DNA of 64,000 nucleotides, taken from the NCBI RefSeq assembly GCF_001427285.1, contig NZ_LMFV01000001.1, positions 62,462 through 126,461 on the forward strand, given 5' to 3'. The notes under the pieces were generated by a model. It made no database searches and was not told the DNA's origin. It saw only the letters and a program-made list of their open reading frames with translations. This document shows positions 19,215 through 27,598 of the stretch, piece by piece. A program made the translations under genes and the position numbers. Source of the stretch: Mesorhizobium sp. Root552. GTDB taxonomy: Bacteria; Pseudomonadota; Alphaproteobacteria; Rhizobiales; Rhizobiaceae. Positions within the stretch are counted from its first letter, which is position 1, and each line of letters starts with the position of its first letter.

Positions 19215-19844
19215 TCACGCGTCCTTTTCGGCCTGCTCGTTGACCGGGCCCGGTTCGGCGGCGCTGGCTGCAGGCTTGGAACCGCCCTTGGAAACACCCA
19301 CCATGGCCGGGCGCAGCACGCGTTCGCCGATCGAGTAACCGGGCTGGACGACTTCGACCACCGTGCCTGTGGCGACCTCGGGATTGGGCACCTCGAACAT
19401 GGCCTGGTGGAAGTTCGGATCGAACTTCTCGCCCTTCGGTTCGAGCTTTTTGACGCCATGGCGCTCAAGCGTGCCGAGCATGCCGCGCGCGGTGATATCG
19501 ACGCCTTCGATCAACGCCTTGAAACCGGCGTCGCCCGAGGCCTTGGCTTCGGCTGGAATGGCATCCAGCGCGCGCTGCAGATTGTCGGCCACTTGCAGCA
19601 TGTCGCGTGCAAAATTGGCAATTGCATAGGCGCGCGCATCCTGCACGTCGCGCGCGGTGCGGCGGCGCAGGTTCTCCATCTCGGCGGCCGCGCGCAAGGC
19701 GCGGTCCTTCAAGTCCTCGTTTTCCTTCAGAAGCCGCATCAAGGCTTCATAATCGCCTTCGACGCCACCTTCGGTGCGTTCGGCAGCGGCTTGCGTGGCC
19801 TCGATCTCTTCGGGCGCGCGTTCGTCTTTTGCCTGGTCGCTCAT
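19215..19844 (-). CDS. grpE: Nucleotide exchange factor GrpE
   Basis: A 209-residue cytoplasmic co-chaperone that releases ADP from DnaK. It has a long N-terminal coiled coil (about 35-85; [29 protein letters not shown]) and the C-terminal beta domain ([26 protein letters not shown] region). The frame is open further upstream, but the N-terminus [13 protein letters not shown] from the ATG at 19844 is the family form. The C-terminus is a short Ala/Pro/Glu-rich tail. hrcA, its frequent neighbour in rhizobia, is not adjacent here. Confidence 0.93.
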   Translation of the reverse strand: MSDQAKDERAPEEIEATQAAAERTEGGVEGDYEALMRLLKENEDLKDRALRAAAEMENLRRRTARDVQDARAYAIANFARDMLQVADNLQRALDAIPAEAKASGDAGFKALIEGVDITARGMLGTLERHGVKKLEPKGEKFDPNFHQAMFEVPNPEVATGTVVEVVQPGYSIGERVLRPAMVGVSKGGSKPAASAAEPGPVNEQAEKDA

Positions 19845-20085
19845 CGCGTGTTCCATCATCTCAACGGTTTGGAAGTTGCGCCCGATATCGAGGTTCGGCA
19901 GCCAAAAATCAAGGGGTGCAGTGTGTTGGGCAGCCCTATCGGACATTGAACTCGCCCTGCCGGGACAATGTTCCGAATTAAATCAAATTTTACCGTGTTC
20001 GCGGCTAGCGTTTGCATTCGCGCTGCAATGCGGGAACCATCTGCGACAAAAGGGAGTTTCGAAGCCAGGTAAAGGATTTGAAACG

Positions 20086-20286
20086 ATGACCCGCACAGCC
20101 AGCGAGAACACTGCCGGCGACAGGCTAGGCGAACTGGCCCGCACGATCAGGAAGCAAGCCGCAGCGCCGTCCACGCGGAGGCACTTGCGCGGCCTGCCGG
20201 GATTTGAGGTGGTCAAGGATGTCCCCGAGCACCTGCAAGCCCTGCTCGACGAACTGAAGGACGCGGAGGGAAAAGCCAACGTCTAG
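20086..20286 (+). CDS. Small protein with a NepR-like C-terminus
   Basis: A 66-residue acidic/basic helical protein starting at the ATG at 20086. The C-terminal stretch VVKDVPEHLQALLDELKDAE resembles the end of the NepR anti-sigma factor motif (xxPxPDRFxxLLxxL), but the preceding NepR helix is not well matched and no phyR or ecfG gene is adjacent. The N-terminus (GDRLGELARTIRKQ) is amphipathic. It sits between divergent grpE and the desaturase gene. It may be an uncharacterised rhizobial protein; the NepR relation is only a suggestion. Confidence 0.5.
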   Translation: MTRTASENTAGDRLGELARTIRKQAAAPSTRRHLRGLPGFEVVKDVPEHLQALLDELKDAEGKANV

Positions 20287-20406
20287 CGCGTGCCGTCCAG
20301 TCCGGCCTGCTTTCGCCGAGGCGATCATTTAAGGCACGCGACAATAAGACCATTTGCCGACCATGTTTCACCTTGTGGGACACAGGCTGGCTGTCTAAGC
20401 TTTCTG

Positions 20407-21429
20407 ATGAACATGATTTCCCCTGAGGCGGTTGCAAGCAGCAAGCGCGCCTGGATCAAGATTCTGGCGCGCTACAAGAATCCCGACCGGCGGCGCAGCG
20501 CCCTTGAACTTGCCATCACCTTCTTCCCGTTTGCGGCCATCTGGGCCTTGACGTGGGCGGCCTATGCCCATGGCTACTGGTGGGGCCTTGTTCTGATCAT
20601 TCCGGCTGCCGGCTTCCTCGTGCGCCTGTTCATGATCCAGCACGACTGCGGCCACGGCTCTTTCTTCGCCAACCGCCATGCGGATGACTGGACAGGGCGC
20701 GTGCTCGGCGTTTTGACGCTTACGCCCTATGATTGCTGGCGGCGCGCGCATGCGGTCCACCATGCCAGTGCGGGCAATCTCGACCAGCGCGGCATGGGCG
20801 ACATCAAGACGCTGACGGTGGGCGAATATCGCGCACTCCCGCTGCGCCGCAAGATAGTCTACCGGCTCTACCGGCACCCGCTCGTCATGTTCGGCATAGG
20901 ACCGACCTGGCTGTTCGTTTTCGAGCAGAGGCTGCCCGTGGGGATGATGAAGGCCGGCATTACGCCGTGGGTTTCGGCCATGGCCACCAACGTCGCCATC
21001 GCATTCACGGTTGCTTTCACCGTCTGGTTCGTCGGCCTTGGCGCATTCCTCGTCGTCCATCTGCCGATCGTCATTCTGGCCGGTTCAATCGGCATATGGC
21101 TGTTCTACGTGCAGCACCAGTTCGAGGAGACGGAGTGGGCAAGGGAGCCGGACTGGGAGTTCCAGCACGCCGCCCTTTACGGATCGTCGTACTACGACCT
21201 GCCGGCCCTACTGAGCTGGTTCACCGGCAATATCGGCATCCACCATGTGCACCACCTGTCCGCCAAGGTGCCTCACTACCGGTTGCCCGAAGTGCTGCGC
21301 GATCATCCGGAACTGAAAACCATCGGCCGCATCACGCTGATGGACAGCTTTCGTTCCGTCAAGCTGGCGCTGTGGGATGAAACGCGCGGAAAACTGGTGA
21401 GCTTCCGCGAAGCACGCGTGGCACGCTGA
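20407..21429 (+). CDS. Membrane fatty acid desaturase
   Basis: A 340-residue integral-membrane di-iron desaturase that introduces a double bond into acyl chains of membrane lipids. The three histidine boxes are intact: HDCGH (79-83), HAVHH (115-119) and HHVHH near residue 280, with an extra HQFEETEW segment as in delta-12-type enzymes. About five hydrophobic helices are visible. I use the ATG at 20407 rather than the longer open frame. The regiochemistry cannot be told from sequence. It converges on the DUF934 gene at a distance of 15 bases. Confidence 0.88.
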   Translation: MNMISPEAVASSKRAWIKILARYKNPDRRRSALELAITFFPFAAIWALTWAAYAHGYWWGLVLIIPAAGFLVRLFMIQHDCGHGSFFANRHADDWTGRVLGVLTLTPYDCWRRAHAVHHASAGNLDQRGMGDIKTLTVGEYRALPLRRKIVYRLYRHPLVMFGIGPTWLFVFEQRLPVGMMKAGITPWVSAMATNVAIAFTVAFTVWFVGLGAFLVVHLPIVILAGSIGIWLFYVQHQFEETEWAREPDWEFQHAALYGSSYYDLPALLSWFTGNIGIHHVHHLSAKVPHYRLPEVLRDHPELKTIGRITLMDSFRSVKLALWDETRGKLVSFREARVAR

Positions 21430-21444
21430 CGCCCGGTCAAGACA

Positions 21445-21981
21445 TCAGGTGCCGGGCGTGCGCCGCCATGAATATTTGCCGCTTGGCGAGGCGGGCTTTG
21501 CCGCGGGCTGGTAATAGAGCGGAAGGCCACCGACATCGCCGCTTTCCAGCCGCTTCAAAAGCACCGGGTTGGAAATCTCGAATTCGGTGAAGCCGACGCG
21601 CAGCATATGCGGCAACTGGTCAACCAGAACCTTGCCGACGGCGCGCACCGCCCCCTCGAAGCCATGACGGCTGCGCAAGAGTTCGGCCTTTGAAAAGCTA
21701 CGGCCATCGGTGAAGGCGGGAAACGCCAGCGCCACCAGCGAAAGCGTATCGAGCAGTCCGGCAATGGCGTCCAGCTGGTCGCCGGGCTGCAAGACAACGC
21801 CAAGCCGTTCCCTGGCGAGTTCGCGCTCCTTCGGGTCGAGGTCGAGGAAAGCCTGCAAGGGCAGGATGAAGCGGCCATTGCCTGAGAGCGCTTCCGCGCT
21901 TTCGGCATGGGTCCACTCGTCCTCGCGAAAACCCTGCGGGGTCCAGAGGCGGATTTCTGTCTCTGGTTTCTGGTCAGTCAT
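21445..21981 (-). CDS. DUF934 family protein of the sulfate assimilation operon
   Basis: A 178-residue soluble protein with the DUF934 pattern: LPLQAFLDLD, GVVLQPGDQLDAIAGLLDTL, LVALAFPAFTDGRSFSKAEL LRSRHG region, and the end motif EISNPVLLKRLESG. Members are encoded with cysH and sulfite reductase in many proteobacteria and are sometimes called oxidoreductase-like, but the biochemical role is not established. It is the last gene of the cysG-DUF2849-cysI-cysH-DUF934 series, separated from cysH by a 71-base gap that holds a palindromic repeat. Confidence 0.8.
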   Translation of the reverse strand: MTDQKPETEIRLWTPQGFREDEWTHAESAEALSGNGRFILPLQAFLDLDPKERELARERLGVVLQPGDQLDAIAGLLDTLSLVALAFPAFTDGRSFSKAELLRSRHGFEGAVRAVGKVLVDQLPHMLRVGFTEFEISNPVLLKRLESGDVGGLPLYYQPAAKPASPSGKYSWRRTPGT

Positions 21982-22005
21982 GCAAGCGTCCCTAGCATTT
22001 CTTCA

Positions 22006-22055
22006 AGCATGATCTTGTCCGAAAACCGGCGCCCGCTTTTCGGGATCATGCTCTA
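22006..22055. repeat. Palindromic repeat, copy 1, abutting the cysH stop codon
   Basis: This 47-bp element has arms AGCATGATC / GATCATGCT and inner arms CCGAAAA / TTTTCGG. It begins immediately after the cysH stop codon; on the minus strand the junction reads TAGAGCATGATCCCGAAAAG. A second copy is at 24502-24551. The same palindrome family is very widespread in Hyphomicrobiales genomes (general knowledge). Confidence 0.8.
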
Positions 22056-22817
22056 TAACGAGGCGTCGGTCAGTGATTTTTCCAAGCCGGAAAGATGAAT
22101 ACCGCATTCGGTCTTGGCATGACCAGCCCAGCGACCGCTGCGCGCATCCTGACCCTGTTCGACCGGCTTCGTGCAAGGAAAGCAGCCGATCGACAGATAG
22201 CCGTAGGCGACCAGCGGGTTCGACCGCAAGGCATGCGCCCGCATATAGTCCGCCTGATCCGACGTTGTCCAATGCGCCAGCGGATTGATGCGGATGCGCG
22301 GACCGACAGCCTCGAACACCGGCAGTGCGGCGCGCGTCGAGGCCTGGTGGCGCTTGCGGCCCGTGAACCATGCACGGAACGGCTCGACGCCGCGTGCCAT
22401 CGGCTCGACCTTGCGCACGTCGCAGCAGGCATCGACATTGGTTTCGTGCAGGCGGCCGGTCGGATCGACACGCGCCAGCGCCGCTTCGTCTGGCGCAACC
22501 ACGCGGATATCGGTCAGCCCGAAATCGGCGGCGAGCGCGTCGCGATAGGAAAGCGTTTCCTCGAAATGCTTGCCGGTATCGAGAAACACGATCGGCAGGC
22601 TGCGGTCCACCTGCGCAATCAGGTGCAGCAGGACCGCCGAATCCGCTCCGAACGACGAAACCGCTGCGATCCGTCCCCTGAACAGCTCCGAGACCGACCG
22701 TTCGATGATCTCGGCCGCCGTGAGGTGGCCATAGAGCGCATCGAAACCCGCTGCCTCGGCAACGATGCCACTTTCGGCTTGGGCAACGCCATCAAGCGGC
22801 CCTGGCTTCTGCTCCAT
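22053..22817 (-). CDS. cysH: Assimilatory APS reductase (CysH family, [4Fe-4S] type)
   Basis: A 254-residue enzyme that reduces activated sulfate to sulfite with thioredoxin or glutathione. The PP-loop-like motif is SSFGADSAVLLHL. The paired cysteines DACCDVRKVEP and GCFPCTKPVEQG are the [4Fe-4S] ligands, and the redox cysteine is in KTECGIH. All are present, which marks an APS (adenylylsulfate) reductase rather than a cluster-free PAPS enzyme. The ATG at 22817 has AAGGAGG six bases upstream and overlaps the cysI end by 26 bases in another frame. The stop TAG lies at the boundary of a palindromic repeat. Confidence 0.93.
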   Translation of the reverse strand: MEQKPGPLDGVAQAESGIVAEAAGFDALYGHLTAAEIIERSVSELFRGRIAAVSSFGADSAVLLHLIAQVDRSLPIVFLDTGKHFEETLSYRDALAADFGLTDIRVVAPDEAALARVDPTGRLHETNVDACCDVRKVEPMARGVEPFRAWFTGRKRHQASTRAALPVFEAVGPRIRINPLAHWTTSDQADYMRAHALRSNPLVAYGYLSIGCFPCTKPVEQGQDARSGRWAGHAKTECGIHLSGLEKSLTDASL

Positions 22818-24462
22818 AGAGGACCTCCTTGAACGGTGCCGGACCAACCCGGCGGTAGACGTCGAGGAAGCGTTCCGATGGATCGTTGCGAATGGACAGG
22901 TAGGCCTCGACCAGCGTTTCGACCGCATCGACGATCTCGTCCGGGCCGAAGCCGCGGCCGATGATCTCGCCGACTGTGGTGTTCTCGTCGGCAGAGCCGC
23001 CAAGCGTGATCTGGTATAGTTCGGCGCCCTTCTTCTCGACGCCGAGAATGCCGATGTGGCCGACATGGTGATGGCCGCAGGCATTGATGCAGCCCGAGAT
23101 CTTGAGCTTCAGCTCACCGATGTCGCGCTGGCGTTCGAGCGAGGAAAAACGCCTGGCAATCTGCTGCGCCACCGGAATGGAGCGGGCATTGGCAAGCGCG
23201 CAATAGTCGAGGCCGGGGCACGCGATGATATCGCTGATGAGGCCGGCATTGGCGGTTGCCAAGCCGATTTCCACCAGCCCGTCATAGACCGCCTTGAGGT
23301 CGGCGCGCGCGACATGCGGCAGCACGAGATTCTGCTCGTGCGTGACACGCACCTCGTCATTGGCGTAGCGCTCGGCAAGGTCGGCAACCGCCTCCATCTG
23401 GCTGTCGCTCATGTCGCCGGGGGTTTCGCCGATGCTTTTCAACGAGATCGTCACCGCTGCATAGTCGGGATTGCGATGCGTGGTGACGTTCTGGCCGAGC
23501 CATTCGCCGAAGGCGCGGGAATCGAGCTTTGCCAGACGCACTACCTCGTCGCCCTCGGGACGCGGTGCAAGCGCAGGCGGCGCGAAATAGGACTGGATGG
23601 CAGCGACATCCTGTTCGGGCAGCTTGAGTTCGCTCTCCTTCAGCGCCTGCCATTCGGCCTCGACCCAGCTAGCCAGCTCTTCCGTGCCGGTCTCGTGGAC
23701 GAGGATCTTGATGCGGGCCTTGTATTTGTTGTCGCGTCGGCCATGCAGGTTGTAAACGCGCAGGATCGCTGTGACGTAGGACAGCAAGTGCTCCTGCGGC
23801 AGGAAATCGCGAAGCTTCTTGGCAACGATGGGCGTGCGGCCAAGCCCACCGCCGACATAGACGGCAAAGCCAAGCTCGCCCTGCTCGTTCTTCTTGAGGT
23901 GAAGCCCGATGTCGTGCGTCTTGATCGCGGCACGGTCGCGTTCGGCCCCTGTCACCGCGATCTTGAACTTGCGCGGCAGGTAGGAGAACTCGGGATGTAC
24001 CGACGACCATTGACGCAGGATTTCGGCGTAGGGACGCGGATCGGCGACCTCGTCGGCGGCGGCGCCGGCGAAGTGATCGGCGGTGACGTTGCGGATGCAG
24101 TTGCCGCTGGTCTGGATGGCGTGCATCTCGACGGTGGCCAGATCGGCAAGGATAGCCGGCACGTCAGACAGCGCCGGCCAGTGGAACTGGATGTTCTGGC
24201 GCGTGGTGAAGTGGCCGTAGCCCTTGTCGTAGGTGCGCGCGACGTGGGCCAGCATGCGCAGCTGGCGCGGATGCAGCGTGCCGTAGGGAATGGCGATGCG
24301 CAGCATGTAGGCGTGCAGTTGCAGGTAGACGCCGTTCATCAGCCGCAGCGGACGGAACTCGTCCTCGGTGATCTCGCCAGCCATCCGGCGCTCGACCTGG
24401 TCGCCGAACTGCGCGACGCGGGCGTTAACAAACTCGTGGTCGAACTCATCGTAGCGATACAT
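22792..24462 (-). CDS. cysI: Nitrite/sulfite reductase, siroheme [4Fe-4S] hemoprotein
   Basis: A 556-residue enzyme of the ferredoxin-type sulfite/nitrite reductase family, catalysing the six-electron reduction of sulfite to sulfide. Two ferredoxin-like half domains are present (TTRQNIQFHWP and VTHEQNLVLPHV). The cluster/siroheme cysteines appear as CPGLDYC and GCINACGHHH. The first pair spacing is C-x5-C and the second C-x3-C, as expected. Context (cysG, cysH) favours sulfite over nitrite. I use the ATG at 24462. The 352-base gap before it, normally short in this operon, is filled by a palindrome and a MITE-like element. Confidence 0.92.
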   Translation of the reverse strand: MYRYDEFDHEFVNARVAQFGDQVERRMAGEITEDEFRPLRLMNGVYLQLHAYMLRIAIPYGTLHPRQLRMLAHVARTYDKGYGHFTTRQNIQFHWPALSDVPAILADLATVEMHAIQTSGNCIRNVTADHFAGAAADEVADPRPYAEILRQWSSVHPEFSYLPRKFKIAVTGAERDRAAIKTHDIGLHLKKNEQGELGFAVYVGGGLGRTPIVAKKLRDFLPQEHLLSYVTAILRVYNLHGRRDNKYKARIKILVHETGTEELASWVEAEWQALKESELKLPEQDVAAIQSYFAPPALAPRPEGDEVVRLAKLDSRAFGEWLGQNVTTHRNPDYAAVTISLKSIGETPGDMSDSQMEAVADLAERYANDEVRVTHEQNLVLPHVARADLKAVYDGLVEIGLATANAGLISDIIACPGLDYCALANARSIPVAQQIARRFSSLERQRDIGELKLKISGCINACGHHHVGHIGILGVEKKGAELYQITLGGSADENTTVGEIIGRGFGPDEIVDAVETLVEAYLSIRNDPSERFLDVYRRVGPAPFKEVLYGAEARAA

Positions 24463-24501
24463 GGTCGTGGTTCCGTTGGCCGTTTGTTTGCTGCGTTTCC
24501 C

Positions 24502-24551
24502 GAGCATGACCTTGTCCGAAAACCGGGGCCACTTTTCGGGGTCATGCTCTA
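24502..24551. repeat. Palindromic repeat, copy 2, interrupted at its TA by a MITE
   Basis: This 48-bp copy has arms GAGCATGAC / GTCATGCTC and inner arms CCGAAAA / TTTTCGG. It is the partner of the copy at 22006-22055. Its right boundary (CTCTAG, reading TAGAG on the minus strand) is the insertion point of the element at 24552-24815. Removing that element restores TAG followed by AGCATGACC, the same junction found after cysH. Confidence 0.8.
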
Positions 24552-24815
24552 GGGTCAGGGCCTATTAATCTGGCTGAAATGGTCGGAGCGGATTTGTGCG
24601 GATACGAGGAGCGAAGCCGCTGGAAGGCTGAAGCCTTTCAAGGCTTTGCGACACTGTAGCCCGTGCAAATCCGTCCGATCCGAAGGACGATCGAACTGGC
24701 GCCGAACTGCTGCGTCAAAGCCCTTGACCGGGGGAACCACCCCGCTCTGCGGACTTTTCCTTGCATCTCTCGCCATTTCGAACGCCATTTCAGTCATATT
24801 AATAGGTCCTGACCC
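24552..24815. mobile_element. MITE-like element with 32-bp terminal inverted repeats and TA duplication
   Basis: This 264-bp non-coding element starts GGGTCAGGGCCTATTAAT and ends in the imperfect complement (three mismatches over about 32 bp). It is flanked on both sides by TA (24550-24551 and 24816-24817). TA duplication and GGG-type ends fit mobilisation by an IS630/Tc1-mariner-type transposase, though none is encoded here. The interior includes GTGCGGATACGAGGAGCG, which is related to the copy at 57585-57861. It separates the DUF2849 gene from cysI. Confidence 0.75.
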
Positions 24816-25114
24816 TAGGCGGCTTGTTGGATGCGGGCCTGCTTGCCGAGGTCGTTGCGGATGGTCGGGCCGGCAGCGCGGATACGCTCGCGCAACCGGG
24901 TCGGATGGATCGAGCCGTCGATGATCTCGATGTCGATGAGGTTGACGTCGACGACCAGATTGTCGGCGAGCGCCTTGTTGCCGATGACTTCCAGCGCCTC
25001 CGCGCTCTCCTTGTCGTGGGCAATCAGCGCCTCGGCGATCGTCTCGACCCACAGGCCGTCGGCATACCAGACGGCCTCGCCGTCGCTCAGCCGGTTCGCG
25101 GTCAGAAGCTTCAT
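24815..25114 (-). CDS. DUF2849 family protein of the sulfite reductase operon
   Basis: A 99-residue soluble protein. The N-terminal MKLLTANRLSDGEAVWY and the LWVETIAEALIA segment are the DUF2849 signature. The family is found almost only between cysG and cysI in alphaproteobacteria, suggesting a helper role in siroheme delivery or sulfite reductase assembly, but no function is proven. The start overlaps the cysG stop by ATGA. The stop codon TAG is formed by the duplicated TA plus the first base of the MITE-like element. Without the insertion the stop would also have been TAG. Confidence 0.85.
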   Translation of the reverse strand: MKLLTANRLSDGEAVWYADGLWVETIAEALIAHDKESAEALEVIGNKALADNLVVDVNLIDIEIIDGSIHPTRLRERIRAAGPTIRNDLGKQARIQQAA

Positions 25115-26559
25115 GCGTCCACTCCTTCAAGATGGGGGTGAGCGTGCCGGATCTTGCCGGCGGCAAGCGGTTCGGAATGGTCGAAATTGGCGCCGGCAAC
25201 GGCGTCGCCAATGATGGTCATGACGGGGCCGTCGAGATCGTCACGCGCCTGCAGCGACGGCAGGTCGGCCAGTGTGCCGTGGAATTTGCGGCGGATGCCG
25301 AGGCTGGCGTTCTCGACCACGGCGACGGCGGTGTCGGATGCAAGGCCGGCGTCGATCAGGCGGCCCGCGACCTCGGCGGCAACCGAGCGGCCCATATAGA
25401 CGGCGACGGTTGCGCCGGAGATGGCGAGCCGTGCCCAGTCCGGCAGCGAATTGCCCTTGAGATCATGACCGGTGGTGAACACCATTGAGGAGGTGACGCC
25501 GCGCAGCGTCAGCGGCAGTTCGAAATCGGCGGCGGCGGCGAAGGCGGCAGTGACGCCCGGCACGACCTCGTAGGAGATGCCGGCATCGCGCAACGCCGCC
25601 ATTTCCTCGCCGGCGCGGCCGAACACCAGCGGATCGCCGCTTTTCAGGCGCACGACACGCTTGCCCTCGTGGCCAAGCTCGACCAGCAGGGAATTGATCT
25701 CGGCCTGCGTCTTGGAGTGGCAGCCCTTGCGCTTGCCGACCGACACGCGCTCGGCATCGCGCCGGCCCATGGCAACGACCGCTTCCGGCACCAGCGCGTC
25801 ATAGAGGATGACGTCGGCCTCCATCAAAAGGCGCTGCGCGCGAAGCGTCAAAAGGTCTTCCGCGCCAGGGCCGGCACCTACAAGCGCAACATGGCCCGAG
25901 GAACGGCCGGAGGTGACGAGCAGATGCGAGGCGGCATCATGCGCCTCGGCAAGACGGCCCGCGGCAAGGGCCTGGGCCGGCGCGCCGGTGAAGAACTCGC
26001 TCCAGAAGCGGCGGCGGGCAGCGCCCTTGGGCAACAGCTTTTCGGCGGCGTGACGGAAGGAAACGGCAAGCGAGGCAAGCGTACCGAGCGACGGCGACAG
26101 CATCTGGTCGATGCGGGCGCGGATGATCTGGGCGAGCACCGGCCCTGCCCCTTCGGTGCCGATGGCAATGGCAACCGGCGCGCGGTTGACCAGAGCGGGC
26201 GTGAAGAAATCGCACAGGTCGGGACGGTCGACGGCGTTAACCGCAATGCCGAGGCGGCGCGCGTCTTCCGCAACGCGGCGGTCGAGGCTTTCTTCGCCGC
26301 TGGCCGCAAAGACCATGACCGCGCCTTCGAGATGGGCAGGCTCATAGGGCGCGGCGACATGAAGCGCGCCGTTGGCGGCGATCCAGGCAGCGAGTTCGGC
26401 AGAAGCGTGTCCGGCAACGATGCGAAGCCCAGCCGACGACTGGCCAAGCAGCCGCGCCTTGGCAAGGGCTTCCTCGCCGTCGCCGACGATGGCTACGGTT
26501 TTCCCTTCGACCCGCAGGAACACGGGGAAAGCATTCAGCTTGGGTGTGTCATGCGGCAT
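25111..26559 (-). CDS. cysG: Siroheme synthase, trifunctional
   Basis: A 482-residue enzyme making siroheme from uroporphyrinogen III for sulfite reductase. The N-terminal domain (about 1-200) is the precorrin-2 dehydrogenase/ferrochelatase, with NAD loop AIVGDGEEALAKARLL and VNAVDRPDLCDFFTPALV. The C-terminal domain (about 222-465) is the SAM-dependent methyltransferase, with HVALVGAGPGAEDLLTLRA, RLKSGDPLVFGRAGEE and VVPGVTAAFAAAA. Both halves are complete. It is the first gene of the sulfate reduction operon. A palindrome upstream at 26787-26809 may belong to its control region. Confidence 0.95.
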   Translation of the reverse strand: MPHDTPKLNAFPVFLRVEGKTVAIVGDGEEALAKARLLGQSSAGLRIVAGHASAELAAWIAANGALHVAAPYEPAHLEGAVMVFAASGEESLDRRVAEDARRLGIAVNAVDRPDLCDFFTPALVNRAPVAIAIGTEGAGPVLAQIIRARIDQMLSPSLGTLASLAVSFRHAAEKLLPKGAARRRFWSEFFTGAPAQALAAGRLAEAHDAASHLLVTSGRSSGHVALVGAGPGAEDLLTLRAQRLLMEADVILYDALVPEAVVAMGRRDAERVSVGKRKGCHSKTQAEINSLLVELGHEGKRVVRLKSGDPLVFGRAGEEMAALRDAGISYEVVPGVTAAFAAAADFELPLTLRGVTSSMVFTTGHDLKGNSLPDWARLAISGATVAVYMGRSVAAEVAGRLIDAGLASDTAVAVVENASLGIRRKFHGTLADLPSLQARDDLDGPVMTIIGDAVAGANFDHSEPLAAGKIRHAHPHLEGVDA

Positions 26560-26786
26560 TGCGGTAAAGTCCTGAACAGGCTGGCATTTTTAGCCGTGTG
26601 CAGGAAAGATCAGAAGAAACGCACTCGCGCGCGGCTCAAACGAATGCAATCTGTTTTCTGAAAGCGGCGAAGGGCGAAGAATAAATTTCCCATATGGCGC
26701 GAAAGTGCCCTGCCCGGCCCGCCACGGGGATGGCCATTGCTGCATAAAACAGAAAGGCCACCAAAGCCGCAAAGGCGATTTTTCTA

Positions 26787-26809
26787 AATTCTACCTTTTT
26801 TGTAGAATT
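26787..26809. promoter_or_regulatory. Perfect palindrome AATTCTAC-N7-GTAGAATT upstream of cysG
   Basis: This is an 8-bp perfect inverted repeat around CTTTTTT in an AT-rich island, 228-250 bases before the cysG start, in the gap after the SDR gene. It looks like an operator for a dimeric regulator and does not have a terminator-like U-run on the minus strand. The binding protein is unknown. It could also just be a weak hairpin ending plus-strand transcripts. Confidence 0.4.
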
Positions 26810-26848
26810 AAGCCGGACCTTGAGGCTGCCTGGATTCGCCGTGGCTTG

Positions 26849-27598
26849 TCAGACGTGCTGGCCGCCATTGATGTGGATTTCCGAGCCGGTCACGTAAGAC
26901 GACTGGCCGGAGCACAGGAAGAAGATGATGTCGGCCACTTCGGCCGTGGTGCCGAGACGGCGCAGCGGAATCGTCTCGACGATCTTTTCCGTGCCCGGCG
27001 ACAGGATTGCCGTGTCGATTTCGCCCGGCGCGATGGCATTGACGCGGATGCCGTGCGGTCCGAAATCGTGCGCCATCTCGCGTGTCAAAGAGCCGAGCGC
27101 GGCCTTCGAGGTCGCATAAGCGGTGCCGGCGAACGGATGGACGCGGCTGCCGGCAATCGAGGTGACGTTGACGATCGAGCCCTTGGCCGTCGCCAGTTCC
27201 CTGAACAGGCCGCGCGCCAGCATGATCGGCGCGAAGAAGTTGACCTGGAACACATCGCGCCAGACATGCATCGGCGTATCGATGGAATTCATGCGGCCGC
27301 TGCCCGAGAGCTTCGGCGAAATACCGGCATTGTTGACCAGCGCATGCAAATGGCCGCCATGCGATTCGAGCCGGTGACGGATCTCCGAGACGGCGACGCC
27401 GACGTCTTCCTGGTCGGCAAGATCGACCTTGATGTGATCCTCCGGTCCGGCCGGCCACGGACAATCTTCCGCGAACGCCTGGCGCGAACAGGTGATGACC
27501 CGCCACCCTTCGCGCGAGAAGCGCTTGACGGTGGCGTGGCCGATGCCACGGCTGGCACCGGTCAAAACAATGGTCTTTCGTGCGTCGATATCTGCCAT
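26849..27598 (-). CDS. SDR family NAD(P)-dependent oxidoreductase
   Basis: A 249-residue classical short-chain dehydrogenase/reductase. The cofactor loop is TGASRGIGHATVKRF, the structural motif is LVNNAGIS, and the catalytic residues fall in SIVNVTSIAGSR (Ser) and YATSKAALGSLTR (Tyr/Lys). NGGQHV closes the chain. The ATG at 27598 has GGAG eight bases upstream. The substrate is unknown. A partial palindromic repeat separates it from the upstream PBP gene, so it probably has its own promoter. Confidence 0.88.
   Translation of the reverse strand: MADIDARKTIVLTGASRGIGHATVKRFSREGWRVITCSRQAFAEDCPWPAGPEDHIKVDLADQEDVGVAVSEIRHRLESHGGHLHALVNNAGISPKLSGSGRMNSIDTPMHVWRDVFQVNFFAPIMLARGLFRELATAKGSIVNVTSIAGSRVHPFAGTAYATSKAALGSLTREMAHDFGPHGIRVNAIAPGEIDTAILSPGTEKIVETIPLRRLGTTAEVADIIFFLCSGQSSYVTGSEIHINGGQHV

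Noticed and set aside
20033..20058. EcfG promoter before the NepR-like gene
   Set aside because: GGAAC is present, but at 16 or 17 bases the downstream box is GAGT or AGTT, not CGTT.
23056..24552. Open frame of 498 codons antisense to cysI
   Set aside because: The sulfite reductase frame on the minus strand has intact cluster and siroheme cysteines; the plus-strand frame has no family features.
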